Below are positions 21,301-26,609 of a DNA stretch of 64,000 nucleotides, one piece after another. Below the pieces are notes generated by a model. That model saw only the letters and a list, made by a program, of their open reading frames with translations, searched no databases and had not been told where the DNA came from. Position 1 is the first letter of the stretch. Each line of letters opens with the position of its first letter. A program made the translations under genes and the position numbers. Origin of the DNA: Bacteroidia bacterium (GTDB lineage Bacteria > Bacteroidota > Bacteroidia > Chitinophagales > Chitinophagaceae); contig JAUHYD010000010.1 of assembly GCA_030426665.1 (NCBI GenBank), forward strand, positions 123,115 to 187,114. Reading direction: 5' to 3'.

Positions 21301-22543
21301 ATTGAAACTCAATATCACCGGCAACCTCATATCCCGAAAGCGTAAGGGTAAATGGAGTGGAAGTGATACCTGCGTACGGCAGCAAACTAGCTGTGCCTGC
21401 TGTTGGAGAACCCGAGCAGGCCGAAACACCATATCCGAAAACCGGCAAATATTTGTACCCTTCTAAACCGCCACCACTAACTATGATACTCTCGTTATAG
21501 GGGCCTGATGCCGTTGGCAAAAAACGAACATATAACGGCACCGATGTAAAAGAGGGCACGGTAAATGAATAAGTCTCAGCCGTATCATACCAGGTAGTAC
21601 CATCAAATGAAAACTCAAAATTATCCGAGGTCGCGTTTATCGTTATAGGGCTGGACGCCATATAAGTTCCCGTGATTGAAAACACCTGTGCTGCAGAGGT
21701 GTCGCCCACGGCAACATAACTATAAGAAATCGACGAGGGCGTAGATACGACTGTTGGTCCGTAAATAATCACATAGCCATCTCCACTATTTACGCCCGCT
21801 GTCGCGGTTACAGAACTCACACCTGCCCCACCATAGTAGGAAGAGCCGCCACCGCCACCGCCATACGCGCCGGAACCGCCACCATAATAACCGCCGCCAC
21901 CGCCGCCACTACCATTAGTAGTGTACGGACCACCGCCATATCCAAATCCTCCGTCAGGAACTGACAGATAACCTGTCGCTCCGAATCCACCCTCAGACTG
22001 AGTTCCACCCGTTCCTGCCAAGGTAGTGCTCAATGTATCACAAGTCTTCCCTGTACTACCTGTTAGTCCTCCCGCTGCACCACCATTATTGATGGCGCCA
22101 CCGCAATACCTTCCGCCCCCGCCGCCGCCGCCGCCTACTATTATTCTGTTCGCTAATGTGGCACCACCGGTACGAATGTCCGTAGAGCCACCTCCGCCGC
22201 CGCCATATGTTCGTCCGTCACCGCCATATGCGCCACCTCCGGAGTTAGTACCACCATACTTTATTGTTCCTGTATTATTTCCATCAGCGCCTTTCCCTCC
22301 AACGTATATACTAAATACTTGTCCCGGCGTAACAGTCAACGTCGCCTCCACTTTACCACCCAAGCCTCCGGGGGAGTTGCCATAACTTTTTCCGCCTTCT
22401 GCTCCGCACACTTCAACTCCTACCGATGTTACCCCCGGTGGCACCACATAAGTCTGTACCGATCCGGTGTAACTATACACCGTCTGTGCTATTCCCGAAA
22501 AGCCAAGCAAAATCGCGCCTAAAACACTAAATAACTTCTTCAT
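1..22543 (-). CDS. Giant secreted repeat protein, adhesin-like (partial, C-terminus outside window)
   Basis: The ATG at 22543-22541 opens a frame that stays open to the left edge, giving at least 7,514 codons; the stop is not in the window. Residues 1-20 form a signal peptide ending in GIAQ. Next come a glycine-rich domain (about 20-270, with GGGGGGSTDIR), a beta-sandwich region, a GEVED-like domain (about 490-630, VWIDYNGDGSF), a fibronectin III-like segment, two beta-helix segments (about 750-1555 and 1690-2210, rich in N-N-x-I and GIY turns), one Ig-like and one BIG2-like module, then module arrays A and B. A cell-surface adhesin or stalk role is inferred from architecture only. In the other large secreted proteins of the window the C-terminus is a T9SS sorting domain, so one is expected beyond the edge. 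The frame was followed by eye; a single sequencing error could alter it. Confidence 0.85.
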   Translation of the reverse strand, partial: MKKLFSVLGAILLGFSGIAQTVYSYTGSVQTYVVPPGVTSVGVEVCGAEGGKSYGNSPGGLGGKVEATLTVTPGQVFSIYVGGKGADGNNTGTIKYGGTNSGGGAYGGDGRTYGGGGGGSTDIRTGGATLANRIIVGGGGGGGGRYCGGAINNGGAAGGLTGSTGKTCDTLSTTLAGTGGTQSEGGFGATGYLSVPDGGFGYGGGPYTTNGSGGGGGGYYGGGSGAYGGGGGGSSYYGGAGVSSVTATAGVNSGDGYVIIYGPTVVSTPSSISYSYVAVGDTSAAQVFSITGTYMASSPITINATSDNFEFSFDGTTWYDTAETYSFTVPSFTSVPLYVRFLPTASGPYNESIIVSGGGLEGYKYLPVFGYGVSACSGSPTAGTASLLPYAGITSTPFTLTLSGYEVAGDIEFQWQSSTAGASAWSDISGATTAIYDFTGITESTDFRCNVTCANSSTTSVSNVVTATYFADASCTPSFLANCASYPMNSSIKSLVGAIGAITDPSTTCSSNYMDLSASESVIVYRGVAYTATINTTPSYYTNYSFQVWIDYNGDGSFASPDETVGGLATIPSTEENITISIPSTATPGTYRMRIVGNYIACCGGLTYPSIPGCPNTSITYGGARDYTITIIDQPTCSTPVNQPTALSLSSTLFTISGAFSPAYEADGYLVVRTTTDTAPDPPTNGVTYTPGDEALGGVIVSFGDYTTFTNTGLTDDSPYWFWVYAYNSECTGGPQYRTSSPLNDSISTTACALTGVKTVGPTGDYSTIAEAITAINTVGIGGDLALELQTTYTGESYPINIGKFICGDASRTLTIRPQGTMTVTATTDGPMINLVGANYVVIDGRVGSTGTTKALTLANNSTAAEATTIQFIDDATNNRVEHIILEGACATSTGGVIRFAGTSVSSGNNDNVIDSCDIHDASGFPRNCIYALGTSGKDNNGNIISNNNIYNFYDTTEATNGIYIGGGNTGWTITGNKIFQTDARVFNSNQAVVGIFIDNTVSGNDFLISDNFIGGNSGAGTGTYTMTSSTNTIFYGVLFNGTYSTPSNIQGNTVSLIDYTSSNGRLVGIYVNNGSVNIGTTTGNVIGATTGTGSISVTNSVNGSYGVYGIATTAPLPATVDIRNNTIGSITLNGSTTSIGVGILGIYAASTATTTIIDNTIGSTTTANSIHSATASTGSQYLYMIYTNISSATDVSPEVSGNVIANVTADGYGTGSRLIGIYATGTSSGRIIGNRVSNLHSSTRYTALSTLAGLVGIVYRGGTGTAEVTDNVIDSLANTYSSAYPTNVVGILYTASVSGSILRNRIYGLQSASTYTSVTNPARAIGIFSYNPDTDVTIANNMIALGKDQTSNTSFTGIMQGNTSSSALHKIFNNSVLIEGTVASGGARTACFLRGNYSAAATTPVDIRNNIFMNMRSGGGGSHYAIANGLGASGTATGWAAGASDYNILTAANAGEVGQWANTDMTFAAWKTNSSCDEYSYSGSTVTFTNSDTGNLHINMGTTSNDVESHGTSISEVPTDIDGDSRPGPSGSVNGGGYAYDIGADEFDGTPNDNTPPVISFPDLLSACGTGNRVFTATISDIGGIPDTSILRPKVYYRKGTGTWFSRSGTRVGGSTTSGSWSFTVSAADMGGLSLGDTVSYYVVAQDSNGYIASVPAEGFTATDVNTITSPPDTPNSYTVLNDFGGTYTVGMGGDYTTLTAAVAAYNAGCLSGPVVFNLTNTTFAAETFPITITNNPFASATNTLTIRPADSTNVTIQGPIGVSAMIKLLNARYVIIDGRNSGGSSLTLHSNSFSTFANVWLASSTAAGSGCRHVTVKNLNIEGGSNSTANYGILSARDNGSSPTTTSSMDNDTITIQGNTIKKCFYGLYASGTTNTSAGGLDDWTIANNTFGPSIYSATDNIGYRCIMMFNVNNPIISGNTIQNIGVTSSANHACGIYFNSYVRGAHITQNTIKAVNSSYTGTNYSSNCGIYYGSYCLNGIIERNTIQDIGNSYTAGVGGGARGIIVRTNSNASNLLIANNMISDIKCRSYTSITYFPIGLDIESYSGFVKIYNNTVHMNSSFAGYNTATGSACFYTNTSGNNLDLRNNIFVNSYDNTGTIADKGWALYITAISARFAEMDYNNYYASGTNVMAYVGGDRATVSSLQSYYGKNVHCISTPATFVSPTDLHLVSTYSNLALNAGTPISITEDFDGVTRDTTNPTMGADELGVCSSISAGTIAPETDSFCVSGATTIQASGITAGEDIQWMYSTDSASWTSISGATSSSYVMPAAITTTTYYRFINSCGTSSISDTAYTKVVVSPGTAPVTGDTVICAGGTTTLSDVTAGGTWISSNVAVASVGSSSGIVSGESGGTATITYKLTTTGCYSTKAVTVNTLPTVSSITPSSTNLCVGTSLTLTAGSVTGLVGSYTWTGPNGYSATSTVNNVAFTPTTTAATGNYTVVVNDTAVGCTSTSAVTSPSVTVNALPTVASITPSATNICVGTSMTFTAGSVSGAGSLNSYNWSGPNGYSTTSATNAVTYTPTTTAASGTYTVSVTYTGTGCTSASAITSPAVTVNAVPTISGITPSDTLLCLGTPLTLSAGSVTGSVAFISYNWTGPNGFSTTSSSYSTVFTPTTTAASGSYSVSVTYAGEGCSSAEAVTAPAVTVNVLPTISSITPSPSELCVGTELSLTAGSVSGTGSVGSYNWTGPNGYSTTTSVNNVAFTPTTTAASGNYSVSVSYSGSGCTSTHAVTSPSVTVNTMPAISSITPSATNLCIGTELTLTASGVTGSGTVSSYNWTGPNGFSTTTTVSSVAFTPTTTAASGNYSVTVTYTGTGCTSAAAVTSPAVTVNAVPTISGITTSTNELCVGTELTLTAGSVTGSGTVSSYNWTGPNSFSTTTSGGSVAFTPTTTAASGNYSVSVTYAGEGCSSNTVVTSPAVTVNVLPTVSGITPSSTNICLGSDLTLTAGSVSGTGSLVSYNWTGPNGFSTTSAANSVVFTPTTTAASGNYSVSVTYSGSGCTSAQAVTSPAVSVNVLPTISGITPSTNDLCVGSSLTLTAGSVTGPGAVTGYIWSGPNGYSATTTVNNVTFTPTTTAASGNYTVGVTFSGTGCSDVTAVTSPAVTVNALPTVASITPSNVSLCVGTSLTLTAGSVSGSGTLTSYNWTGPDGFSTTTSVNTVAFTPTTTAASGNYSVSVTYSGSGCTSSVAVTSPAVTVNALPTVASITPSSNSLCIGAPLTLNAGSATGSIALVSYNWSGPNGYSTTTSVNSATFTPTTTAASGNYTVSVTYAGSGCTSADAVTSPAVTVNATPTVADITASENELCIGASLTLTAGTTTGTVNEYHWSGPNGYSATTAVNSVTFTPTNTASSGNYTLSVAYSVTGCSSTPVVTSPAVTVNAIPTVSGITASPNNYCIGTEMTLTAGSVSGTGSVVSYNWTGPNGYSTTTASNSVAFTPTTTAASGNYSVSVTYSGSGCTSAKAVTSPAVTVNALPTIAGITASSNTVCIGTSLTLTAGSVTGSGSISSYNWTGPNGFSTTTSVNSVTFTPTTTAASGNYTVNVTYTGTGCTSADAVTSPAVTVNAVPTVSDITPSTVSMCVGASLTLTAGSVTGSGTISSYNWTGPNGYSETTSVNSVTFTPTTTAASGNYSVTVSYLGSGCTSAAAVTSPAVTVNALPTIAGITPSSTNLCVGTPLTFTAGSTTGSISLVSYNWSGPNGYSTTTSVNSATFTPTTTAASGNYTVSVTYAGTGCTSADAVTSPAVTVNATPTVADITASDNELCIGASLTLTAGTTTGTVNEYHWSGPNGYSATTAVNSVTFTPTNTASSGNYTLSVAYSVTGCSSTPVVTSPAVTVNAIPTVSGITASPNNYCIGTEMTLTAGSVSGTGSVVSYNWTGPNGYSTTTASNSVAFTPTTTAASGNYSVSVTYSGSGCTSAKAVTSPAVTVNALPTIAGITASSNTVCIGTSLTLTAGSVTGSGSISSYNWTGPNGFSTTTSVNSVTFTPTTTAASGNYTVNVTYTGTGCTSADAVTSPAVTVNAVPTVSDITPSTVSMCVGASLTLTAGSVTGSGTISSYNWTGPNGYSETTSVNSVTFTPTTTAASGNYSVTVSYLGSGCTSAAAVTSPAVTVNALPTIAGIIPSSTNLCVGTPLTFTAGSTTGSISLVSYNWSGPNGYSTTTAVNSATFTPTTTAASGNYTVSVTYAGTGCTSADAVTSPAVTVNATPTVADITASDNELCIGASLTLTAGTTTGTINEYHWSGPNGYSATTAVNSVTFTPTNTASSGNYTLSVAYSVTGCSSTPVVTSPAVTVNAVPTVSGITASPNNYCIGTEMTLTAGSVSGTGSVVSYNWTGPNGYSTTTASNSVAFTPTTTAASGNYSVSVTYSGSGCTSAKAVTSPAVTVNALPTIAGITTSSNDICVGSSLTLTAGSVTGSGSISSYNWTGPNGFSTTTSVNSVTFTPTTTAASGNYTVNVTYTGTGCTSADAVTSPAVTVNAVPTVSDITPSTVSMCVGTSLTLTAGSVTGSGTISSYNWTGPNGYSETTSVNSVTFTPTTTAASGNYSVTVTYSGSGCTSAAAVTSPAVTVNALPTITGITPSSDYLCVGTPLTLTAGSTTGSISLVSYNWSGPNGYSTTTSVNSATFTPTTTAASGNYTVSVTYAGTGCTSADAITSPAVTVNAVPSVADITTSTYNLCVGTSLTLTAGTVTGPVSAYIWSGPNGYSATTSVNSVTFTPTTTAASGNYTLSVTYSVTGCSSTPVVTSPVVTVNALPTIAGITASSNVICIGTELTLTAGSVTGSGSVVSYNWTGPNGYSATTSVNSVAFTPTTTAASGNYSVSITYAGSGCTSAQAVTSPAVTVNALPTIAGITSSSNNICAGNSLTLTAGSVTGAGSISSYNWTGPNGFSTTTAVNSVTFTPTTTAASGDYSVSVTYAGMNCTSAVAVTSPAVTVNALPTVASITASSNNMCVGTPLTLTAGSVTGSGTVSSYNWTGPNGYSATTSVNSITFTPTTTAASGNYSVTVTYSGTGCTSAAAVTSPGVTINSLPTIASVTSSTNNLCVGTSLTLTAGSVTGSVSFISYNWSGPNGYSSTTGTGSVVYTPTTTAASGNYSVSVTYSGTGCTSAEAVTSPAVTVNAAPTVSGITSTPYKVCVGNSVTLAAGSVSGPGSLVSYNWSGPNGYSTTSSVATVAFTATTTAASGNYSVNVTYAGAGCSSANAVTSPALTVNALPTVSGITASPGVLCLGTDLTLSAGSVTGGDTLLTYNWTGPNSFSTTTTVDTVTFTPGTVSASGVYSVSVTYSGVGCESSVAATSTAVTVNALPTITSISATPATLCEGDVLTLTGSGASGSGTLVSYNWSGPDSYSSTTSSATQTYTVPATTASGVYSLNVSYTGAGCNSAEVTSSSVTVNPLPTVYGITGGGTYCSGGTGLLVGVDGSETGVNYQLYHNGSPQGSPVAGTGAAFNFGLQTLVGTYSVSATNATTTCVNDMSGTTTISLSGAPAYYSVTGGGDYCSGGTGVAIGLSSSDIGVGYQLFNGSSTVGSAITGTGSALNFGLQTAAGTYTVVANNGASCAITMHDSAVVTILPLPTVYNVTGGGAICSGATGLHVGLDGSETGINYQLYRGATTVGSPVSGTGSAIDFGTVTVAGTYTVLATNASTTCEQGMADSAILIVNPLPIAFNVTGGGSACVGAGGVVVGLDSSSLGFTYQLYRGATTVGAPIAGIDTAISFGSQTVSGVYSVLATDTTTGCTSAMSSSAAVIINALPVVYSVTGGGNYCSYGSGVAVGLSNSETGVNYQLYNGSSSVGSPVAGTGASFSFGLQTAIGTYSVLATNATTACTNDMSSTATVGIYTVPAAYAVTGGGSYCSGGSGVTVGLASTATGIRYQLYNGSSLTGSAVDGTGASISFGSQTASGTYTVQATDTTTGCTSDMTGNAVIVINPLPVVYSVTGGGSYCSGGTGVAIGLSSSESGTTYQLYNGASTVGSGVSGTGSSISFGLQTAAGTYSVLATTSLTCEQAMSSSATVTILALPTVYNVTGGGDICTGASGLHIGLDGSASGINYQLYNGASTVGSPVAGTGSSLDFGVFSVAGTYSVLATNSSTTCEQAMADSAVLNVNSLPVVFNVTGGGVACEGAGGVAVGLDSSATGVDYQLYRGATSVGSPVTGTGVAISFGSQTVSGVYTVLATTSSTSCTTAMSDSATVIINVLPDVYTVTGGGNYCSDGSGVAVGLSNSATGINYQLYNGSSTVGSPVAGTGAAISFGLQTVTGTYSVLATDGSTACTSDMSGTAIVGIHTAPTAFAVTGGGSYCSGGSGVAVGLSSSSTGISYQLYNGSSVTGSAVAGTGSSLSFGSQTASGTYTVQATDTTTSCTSEMSGSAVVVINPLPVVYNVTGGGSYCSGGAGVAIGLSGSESGASYQLYNGASAVGSAVSGTGSAISFGLQTAAGTYSVLATSSLSCEQAMSSSATVTILALPTVYNVTGGGSICSGATGLHVGLDGSATGINYQLYRGATSVGSPVAGTGSSLDFGAFTVAGTYTVLATNTSTTCEQGMADSAVLIVNLLPTVFNVTGGGVACEGAGGVAVGLDNSATGIDYQLYRGATSIGSPVAGTGAAISFGSQTVSGVYTVVATNTATSCTSAMADSATVLINVLPVVYSVTGGGNYCSDGSGVAVGLSNSESGVDYQLYNGSSTVGGPVAGTGAAISFGLQTVTGTYSVLATNATTACTNDMSSTAVVGIYTAPTAFAVTGGGSYCSGGSGVAVGLSSSTTGISYQLYNGSSVTGSAVAGTGSSISFGSQTASGTYTVLATDTATSCTSDMSGSAVVVINPLPVVYNVTGGGSYCSGGTGVTIGLSGSESGATYQLYNGASTVGSSVSGTGSAISFGLQTAAGTYTVLATSSLTCEQAMSSSATVTILALPTVYNATGGGEICSGATGVHIGIDGSETGINYQLYRGATTIGSPVAGTGSSLDFGVFDVAGTYTILATNTSTTCQQSMADSAVLIVDPLPNVYNVTGGGMACVGAGGVAVGLDNSESGIEYQLYRGATSVGSPVSGTGSAISFGSQTVSGTYTVLATNTTTSCTNAMADSATIIINVLPVVYTVTGGGNYCSDGSGVAVGLSNSESGVNYQLYNGSSAIGSPVAGTGAAISFGLQTAIGTYSVLATNATTACTNDMSSTATVGIYTAPTIYAVTGGGSYCSGGSGVVVGLSSSSTGISYQLYNGSSVTGSTVAGTGAAISFGNQTTSGTYTVLATDTTTGCTSDMSDSAVIVINPLPVAYNVTGGGSYCSGGTGVSIGLSGSESGASYQLYNGASTVGSAVSGTGSAITFGLHTAAGTYSVLATSSLSCEQAMSLSATVTILPLPAVHSVTGGGEICTGATGLPVGMDGSDVGIEYQLYRGATTVGSPVAGTGSSFDFGIVTAAGTYTVLAINSTTSCEQAMADSAVLIVNPLPTVFTVTGGGTACEGAGGVAVGLNNSSTGIDYQLYRGGTAVGSPVAGTGAAISFGSQTVTGVYSVVA
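501..5828 (-). repeat. Higher-order repeat of array B, 1332 bp period (five modules)
   Basis: A diagnostic stretch (gacat.gcctg.tc.ca on the plus strand) recurs at 501, 1833, 3165 and 4497, exactly 1332 bp apart each time, with a decayed form near 5829. Five distinguishable module subtypes recur in the same order in each period, so the duplicating unit was five modules (444 residues), not one. Confidence 0.88.
10257..11056 (-). repeat. 800 bp exact duplicate, copy 1 (partner 11631-12430)
   Basis: Comparing the two superunits base by base, positions 10257-11056 match 11631-12430 with no mismatch. The flanking differences are g at 10256 against a at 11630, and g at 11057 against a at 12431. 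The match spans almost three modules and ignores codon third positions, so it reflects a recent duplication or gene conversion, not selection on the protein. Confidence 0.9.
11631..12430 (-). repeat. 800 bp exact duplicate, copy 2 (partner 10257-11056)
   Basis: This is the second copy of the exact 800 bp duplication inside array A, offset by 1374 bp from the first. It is a likely site of assembly collapse or of copy-number change by homologous recombination. Confidence 0.9.
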
Positions 22544-22882
22544 ATATATCCAGCCCAAAAATTAATGCAATAAAATTCCAGTTTGGCAGATGAGCCAATT
22601 CAGATAGGTCTAAGTTAAAGTTAACAATGTACGCCAATTTTAACAAAAAATTGAGACATCTTATCCTAACGATAAACAATAATTTTAAAACATATTTGAG
22701 AGAACCACAACCGAGCGGAGGAGGACAGAACATGCAACACAATGACATGCGACCGACACAGTGCCGGACATTTCAAAACCTAACTCGAAAAGAAAAACTT
22801 AAAAGACGATTAAATCCGAATTACCTAATTACACTCAGATAACTAGTACGTGGACAAGAAAATATATAAAAATCACCCGGTT
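22544..22882. other. Intergenic region upstream of the giant gene
   Basis: This 339 bp stretch separates the start of the giant gene from the end of the lipoprotein gene at 22883. It is AT-rich and must hold the promoter of the giant gene on the minus strand. I see no clear TAnnTTTG box, no hairpin and no convincing ORF; the two short open frames here overlap each other and lack family features. Confidence 0.5.
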
Positions 22883-23431
22883 TTATTCGTACGCTTTTAA
22901 CTGCTTGATAGCAAGTAGCGCGCCAGCCAATAATACAGGTTCCTTTTCGGTGAACTCTGCTATATTCACCGGCACGTCGCTGGTGTCCGCACCGGTCCAT
23001 TTTATCAGCTTGTTCTCGCTGAAATAATATTTATTAATGTCCAGCATAGTTTTAGAGTCATCGTACCACATGCTATCTCCCATCGACTTAGCGACTTCCT
23101 CTGTGTAAGTAGTTGGCAGATTGTATATATAGTCTCTGCTTTCTACAAATATCAACATGCCGTCGTCAAAATAATAGCTGATAAAATTCCTACTCTTCTC
23201 TCCAAAATGCTGGGTCAATATTTTACGAACCTCGTCGTCCCTGTAATATCCTGTAATGGCGCCATTTTCGGGCGACACGATGTCGTCTACCTGACGCATT
23301 GTATATTCCTTGAGCTCATCATTTGTAGCAGCTACCTCCTTCCGAATAGAATCTATAATTTCCTTTTGATTCTTTTTACATGCAGAAATAAATAGCCCGA
23401 ATACTATAACAATAGTTATTAGTTTCTTCAT
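22883..23431 (-). CDS. Putative lipoprotein, unknown function
   Basis: The 182 residue product starts MKKLITIVIVFGLFISACKK, a signal peptide with lipobox ISAC, so Cys18 would be the lipidated residue. The mature part is soluble, acidic and rich in Asp, Glu and Tyr, with no domain I recognise. The start lies 18 bp behind the stop of the FtsE-like gene on the same strand, so the two are probably co-transcribed. A link with cell division or envelope maintenance is only a guess from that position. Confidence 0.8.
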   Translation of the reverse strand: MKKLITIVIVFGLFISACKKNQKEIIDSIRKEVAATNDELKEYTMRQVDDIVSPENGAITGYYRDDEVRKILTQHFGEKSRNFISYYFDDGMLIFVESRDYIYNLPTTYTEEVAKSMGDSMWYDDSKTMLDINKYYFSENKLIKWTGADTSDVPVNIAEFTEKEPVLLAGALLAIKQLKAYE

Positions 23432-23449
23432 AGAGAATATGTTTTGGTA

Positions 23450-24154
23450 CTAAACCCCGGCCGCGCTAATTTCTTTCACCTGCCCGTGCTCAATCTTTAC
23501 CACCCTGGCGGGATACTTTTGAATGATTGTATAATCATGCGTAGCCATTATGAACGCCGTCTGAAAATCACGACAAATATTGAACAACAACTGCATTATT
23601 TCGTCGGTAGTTTCGGGGTCTAAGTTACCCGTAGGCTCATCGGCTAATATCAGCATCGGGTTATTCAGCAGTGCACGTGCTATGTCAACACGCTGTTGCT
23701 CACCACCCGACATTTCATAAGGCATATTACTGCTCTTGTTTTTCAGACCAACCTTGGTTAGCACGTTCTCTATTTTCTCTTTCATCATCACTTTATCCTT
23801 CCAACCCGTTGCTTTCAAAACAAATTCAAGATTATCATATACACTTCTATCTGTCAGTAGTTTAAAGTCCTGAAAAACGATTCCTAAATTGCGTCTTAAC
23901 AATGGAATCTTTTGCCAGGTAAGATCTTTTAGGTTAAACCCGGCCACATTACCTTCCCCTTCTTTTAGATATAAATCACCGTACAACGTCTTTAAAAGAC
24001 TAGACTTTCCGGTTCCTGTTTTACCAATCAAATATATAAACTCACCTTTTCCAACCTCAAGGTTCACATTATTTAATACTAAGCTATTTCCCTGAAAAAT
24101 ATTAGCCTGTAAAAGCGTAACAATTCCGGTTGACTCTAATTTTATTGACTCCAT
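23450..24154 (-). CDS. ftsE: FtsE-like ABC transporter ATP-binding protein
   Basis: The product is 234 residues from the ATG at 24154; an upstream in-frame GTG at 24160 is less likely. It has a complete ABC ATPase: Walker [11 protein letters not shown]-loop VFQDF, signature [13 protein letters not shown], Walker [13 protein letters not shown] and the switch His in MATHD. Length and the spacing between motifs match FtsE, the cytoplasmic ATPase that pairs with the membrane protein FtsX to activate cell-wall hydrolysis at division. No ftsX lies next to it. A LolD/MacB-type lipoprotein or peptide exporter ATPase is the main alternative. Confidence 0.82.
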   Translation of the reverse strand: MESIKLESTGIVTLLQANIFQGNSLVLNNVNLEVGKGEFIYLIGKTGTGKSSLLKTLYGDLYLKEGEGNVAGFNLKDLTWQKIPLLRRNLGIVFQDFKLLTDRSVYDNLEFVLKATGWKDKVMMKEKIENVLTKVGLKNKSSNMPYEMSGGEQQRVDIARALLNNPMLILADEPTGNLDPETTDEIMQLLFNICRDFQTAFIMATHDYTIIQKYPARVVKIEHGQVKEISAAGV

Positions 24155-24423
24155 ATGCACCTTAATTTACACAAAGATATAAGTGTTATCCTTAACAAAA
24201 AGAAAAAAGGCAGGAACCACTCCTATCTGCTCCATTGTCAAATAATACAAGTGGCAAATCACCATCAAAACAAGGCAGAGGGCATTTAACGAATTTACAT
24301 TATGCCCATTTTGTCATTGACTCCGGCCTAATATGGCGCTCAATGACAGATTCTCTGCCAATATTACAGAAAAAATAAAATGGCATATTCATTGAGATAA
24401 CAATAGTAAATACAAAATTAATT

Positions 24424-26328
24424 ATGGCAAAGATTATTGGAATTGACTTAGGAACCACAAACTCATGCGTATCTGTAATGGAAGGTAATGAGCCGGTGGT
24501 AATAGCAAATGATGAAGGTCGCCGTACCACTCCGTCGGTTGTTGCCTTCCTTAAAAATGGTGAGCGTAAAGTAGGAGACTCGGCAAAACGTCAGGCAATT
24601 ACAAACCCACACAACACGATACAATCCATCAAGCGATTTATGGGTCGTAGGTATGACGAAGTAACAAATGAAATCTCACATTTTACTTACAAACTAACTA
24701 AAGGAGATAATAATACTCCCCGCGTAGACATTGATGGCAGGCTTTACACGCCACAAGAGATATCTGCAATGATTCTTCAGAAAATGAAGAAAACAGCAGA
24801 AGATTTTCTGGGATATGAGGTAAAAGAAGCTGTTGTTACTGTACCGGCATACTTTAATGATGCACAAAGGCAGGCAACAAAAGAAGCCGGAGAAATCGCA
24901 GGATTGAACATCCGTCGTATAATCAATGAGCCCACAGCTGCGGCTCTTGCGTACGGAATGGACAAGCAAAATGCCGACAGTAAAATTGCGGTATTCGACC
25001 TTGGTGGCGGAACGTTTGACGTATCTGTACTGGAATTGGGAGACGGTGTATTCGAGGTAAAATCAACTAATGGTGATACACACCTTGGAGGAGATGACTT
25101 TGATAAGGTGATTATGGACTGGTTAGTAGCTGAGTTTCAGAAGGACGAGTCTATGGACCTTCGTAAAGACCCTATGGCATGGCAGCGTCTTAAGGAAGCT
25201 GCTGAAAAAGCTAAAATAGAATTATCCTCTTCTCAGGAAACAGAAATTAACCTACCTTATATCACAGCAATCGACGGTGCTCCGAAACACCTGGTACGCA
25301 AGCTTACTCGTTCTAAATTTGAACAATTAGCCGACAACCTTGTTGAGCGTACATTGGAACCATGCAGAAAGGCATTAAAAGATGCAGGAATCTCGGCAGC
25401 GGATATTGATGAAGTTATCCTTGTAGGTGGTTCTACACGTATACCGAAAGTACAGGAAGTAGTTGAGAAGTTCTTCGGTAAAAAACCACATAAAGGTGTG
25501 AATCCTGATGAGGTAGTAGCAATCGGTGCTGCAATCCAGGGTGGTGTATTGACAGGAGATGTAAAAGATGTACTGCTTCTTGACGTAACGCCACTGTCTC
25601 TTGGTATTGAAACTATGGGTGGTGTTATGACACGATTGATTGAGTCAAACACTACTATCCCGACAAAGAAAAGCGAGACATTCTCAACGGCGAGCGACAA
25701 CCAGCCAAGCGTAGAAATAAACGTGCTGCAAGGAGAACGCCCGATGGCTAAAGACAACAAGAACCTCGGTAAGTTCATCCTGGACGGAATACCACCTGCA
25801 CCTCGCGGTGTGCCTCAGGTAGAAGTTGTGTTCGATATTGATGCAAATGGTATCCTGCATGTAACAGCAAGAGATAAGGGAACCGGTAAGCAACAAAACA
25901 TCAGAATTGAAGCCGGTAGCGGACTGAATAAAGAGGAAATAGAAAGAATGAAGAATGAGGCAAAAGCCAATGAAGAAGAAGACAAGAAAGTACGTGAGCG
26001 AGTTGAGAAGCTGAATAAAGCAGATGGTCTGATTTTTAATACAGAAAAACAACTTAAAGACTACGGCGATAAGATTCCGGCAGAAAAGAAAACTGCAATA
26101 GAAGCGGCAATGGAAGAGCTGAAAACAGCACAAAAAGCAGAAGACCTGAGTGGCATTGATGCTGCTGAAGAAAAGTTAAATGCCGCATGGATGGCCGCCA
26201 GCGAAGATATGTACAAGGCAGGTCAGGACGGTGCTGCACCGGACGGCGCTAGCCAGCAGTCAACTGAAAACGCTTCTGCATCTGATGAAGGTGAAGTTGC
26301 CGACGCTGAGTATGAAGAAGTAAAGTAA
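24424..26328 (+). CDS. dnaK: Molecular chaperone DnaK (Hsp70)
   Basis: The 634 residue protein is full length for DnaK. It begins [20 protein letters not shown] and shows the Hsp70 signatures: the phosphate-1 loop [33 protein letters not shown] and [14 protein letters not shown]. The substrate-binding domain contains [17 protein letters not shown], and the tail ends in an acidic EEVK-type motif (AEYEEVK) as in most DnaK. It folds and refolds client proteins in the cytoplasm with DnaJ and GrpE, neither of which is adjacent. A strong terminator follows at 26365, so it is probably a single-gene unit. No CIRCE-type inverted repeat was found upstream. Confidence 0.98.
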   Translation: MAKIIGIDLGTTNSCVSVMEGNEPVVIANDEGRRTTPSVVAFLKNGERKVGDSAKRQAITNPHNTIQSIKRFMGRRYDEVTNEISHFTYKLTKGDNNTPRVDIDGRLYTPQEISAMILQKMKKTAEDFLGYEVKEAVVTVPAYFNDAQRQATKEAGEIAGLNIRRIINEPTAAALAYGMDKQNADSKIAVFDLGGGTFDVSVLELGDGVFEVKSTNGDTHLGGDDFDKVIMDWLVAEFQKDESMDLRKDPMAWQRLKEAAEKAKIELSSSQETEINLPYITAIDGAPKHLVRKLTRSKFEQLADNLVERTLEPCRKALKDAGISAADIDEVILVGGSTRIPKVQEVVEKFFGKKPHKGVNPDEVVAIGAAIQGGVLTGDVKDVLLLDVTPLSLGIETMGGVMTRLIESNTTIPTKKSETFSTASDNQPSVEINVLQGERPMAKDNKNLGKFILDGIPPAPRGVPQVEVVFDIDANGILHVTARDKGTGKQQNIRIEAGSGLNKEEIERMKNEAKANEEEDKKVRERVEKLNKADGLIFNTEKQLKDYGDKIPAEKKTAIEAAMEELKTAQKAEDLSGIDAAEEKLNAAWMAASEDMYKAGQDGAAPDGASQQSTENASASDEGEVADAEYEEVK

Positions 26329-26364
26329 GTGTTTCAAAATCATATTTTTGAACGCAAGTAAAAA

Positions 26365-26401
26365 AGAGAATGACCGGCCTGGTGCCGGTCATTCTCTTTT
26401 T
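26365..26401 (+). terminator. Rho-independent terminator of dnaK
   Basis: A perfect 14 bp stem (agagaatgaccggc, 26365-26378, with its complement 26384-26397) has a 5 base loop and is followed by a run of T. It lies 36 bp after the dnaK stop. Confidence 0.93.
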
Positions 26402-26609
26402 TTTATAGACATTTCAGATAAAAACAATCATTTGCAACGAAACATTCATTCCTTGAAATAAAAAAACGCATGATCCGGAAATGGAGTTTATATGACTCCA
26501 GCAGACAATGCGTCAGGTAACAAAACAAAATGTAAAAATCAACTAAGCCGGGAACTCGCTTACATGGGTACGACACCAAACATATTGGTACAGCTAAAAC
26601 AGGTCGCTC

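Noticed and set aside
22026-22385. Plus-strand 119 codon proline-rich frame
   Set aside because: It is the antisense image of the glycine-rich domain of the giant gene (GGN codons read as CCN on the other strand).
22527-22842. Two overlapping 71-73 codon frames upstream of the giant gene
   Set aside because: They are on opposite strands over the same AT-rich DNA, and neither has a domain or a conserved motif.
24161-24423. CIRCE-type or other heat-shock operator upstream of dnaK
   Set aside because: No 9 bp inverted repeat with 9 bp spacing was found; control may be through another sigma factor or none.
25257-26133. Minus-strand frames of 173 and 149 codons in dnaK
   Set aside because: They are antisense to a complete and well conserved dnaK and have no family features.
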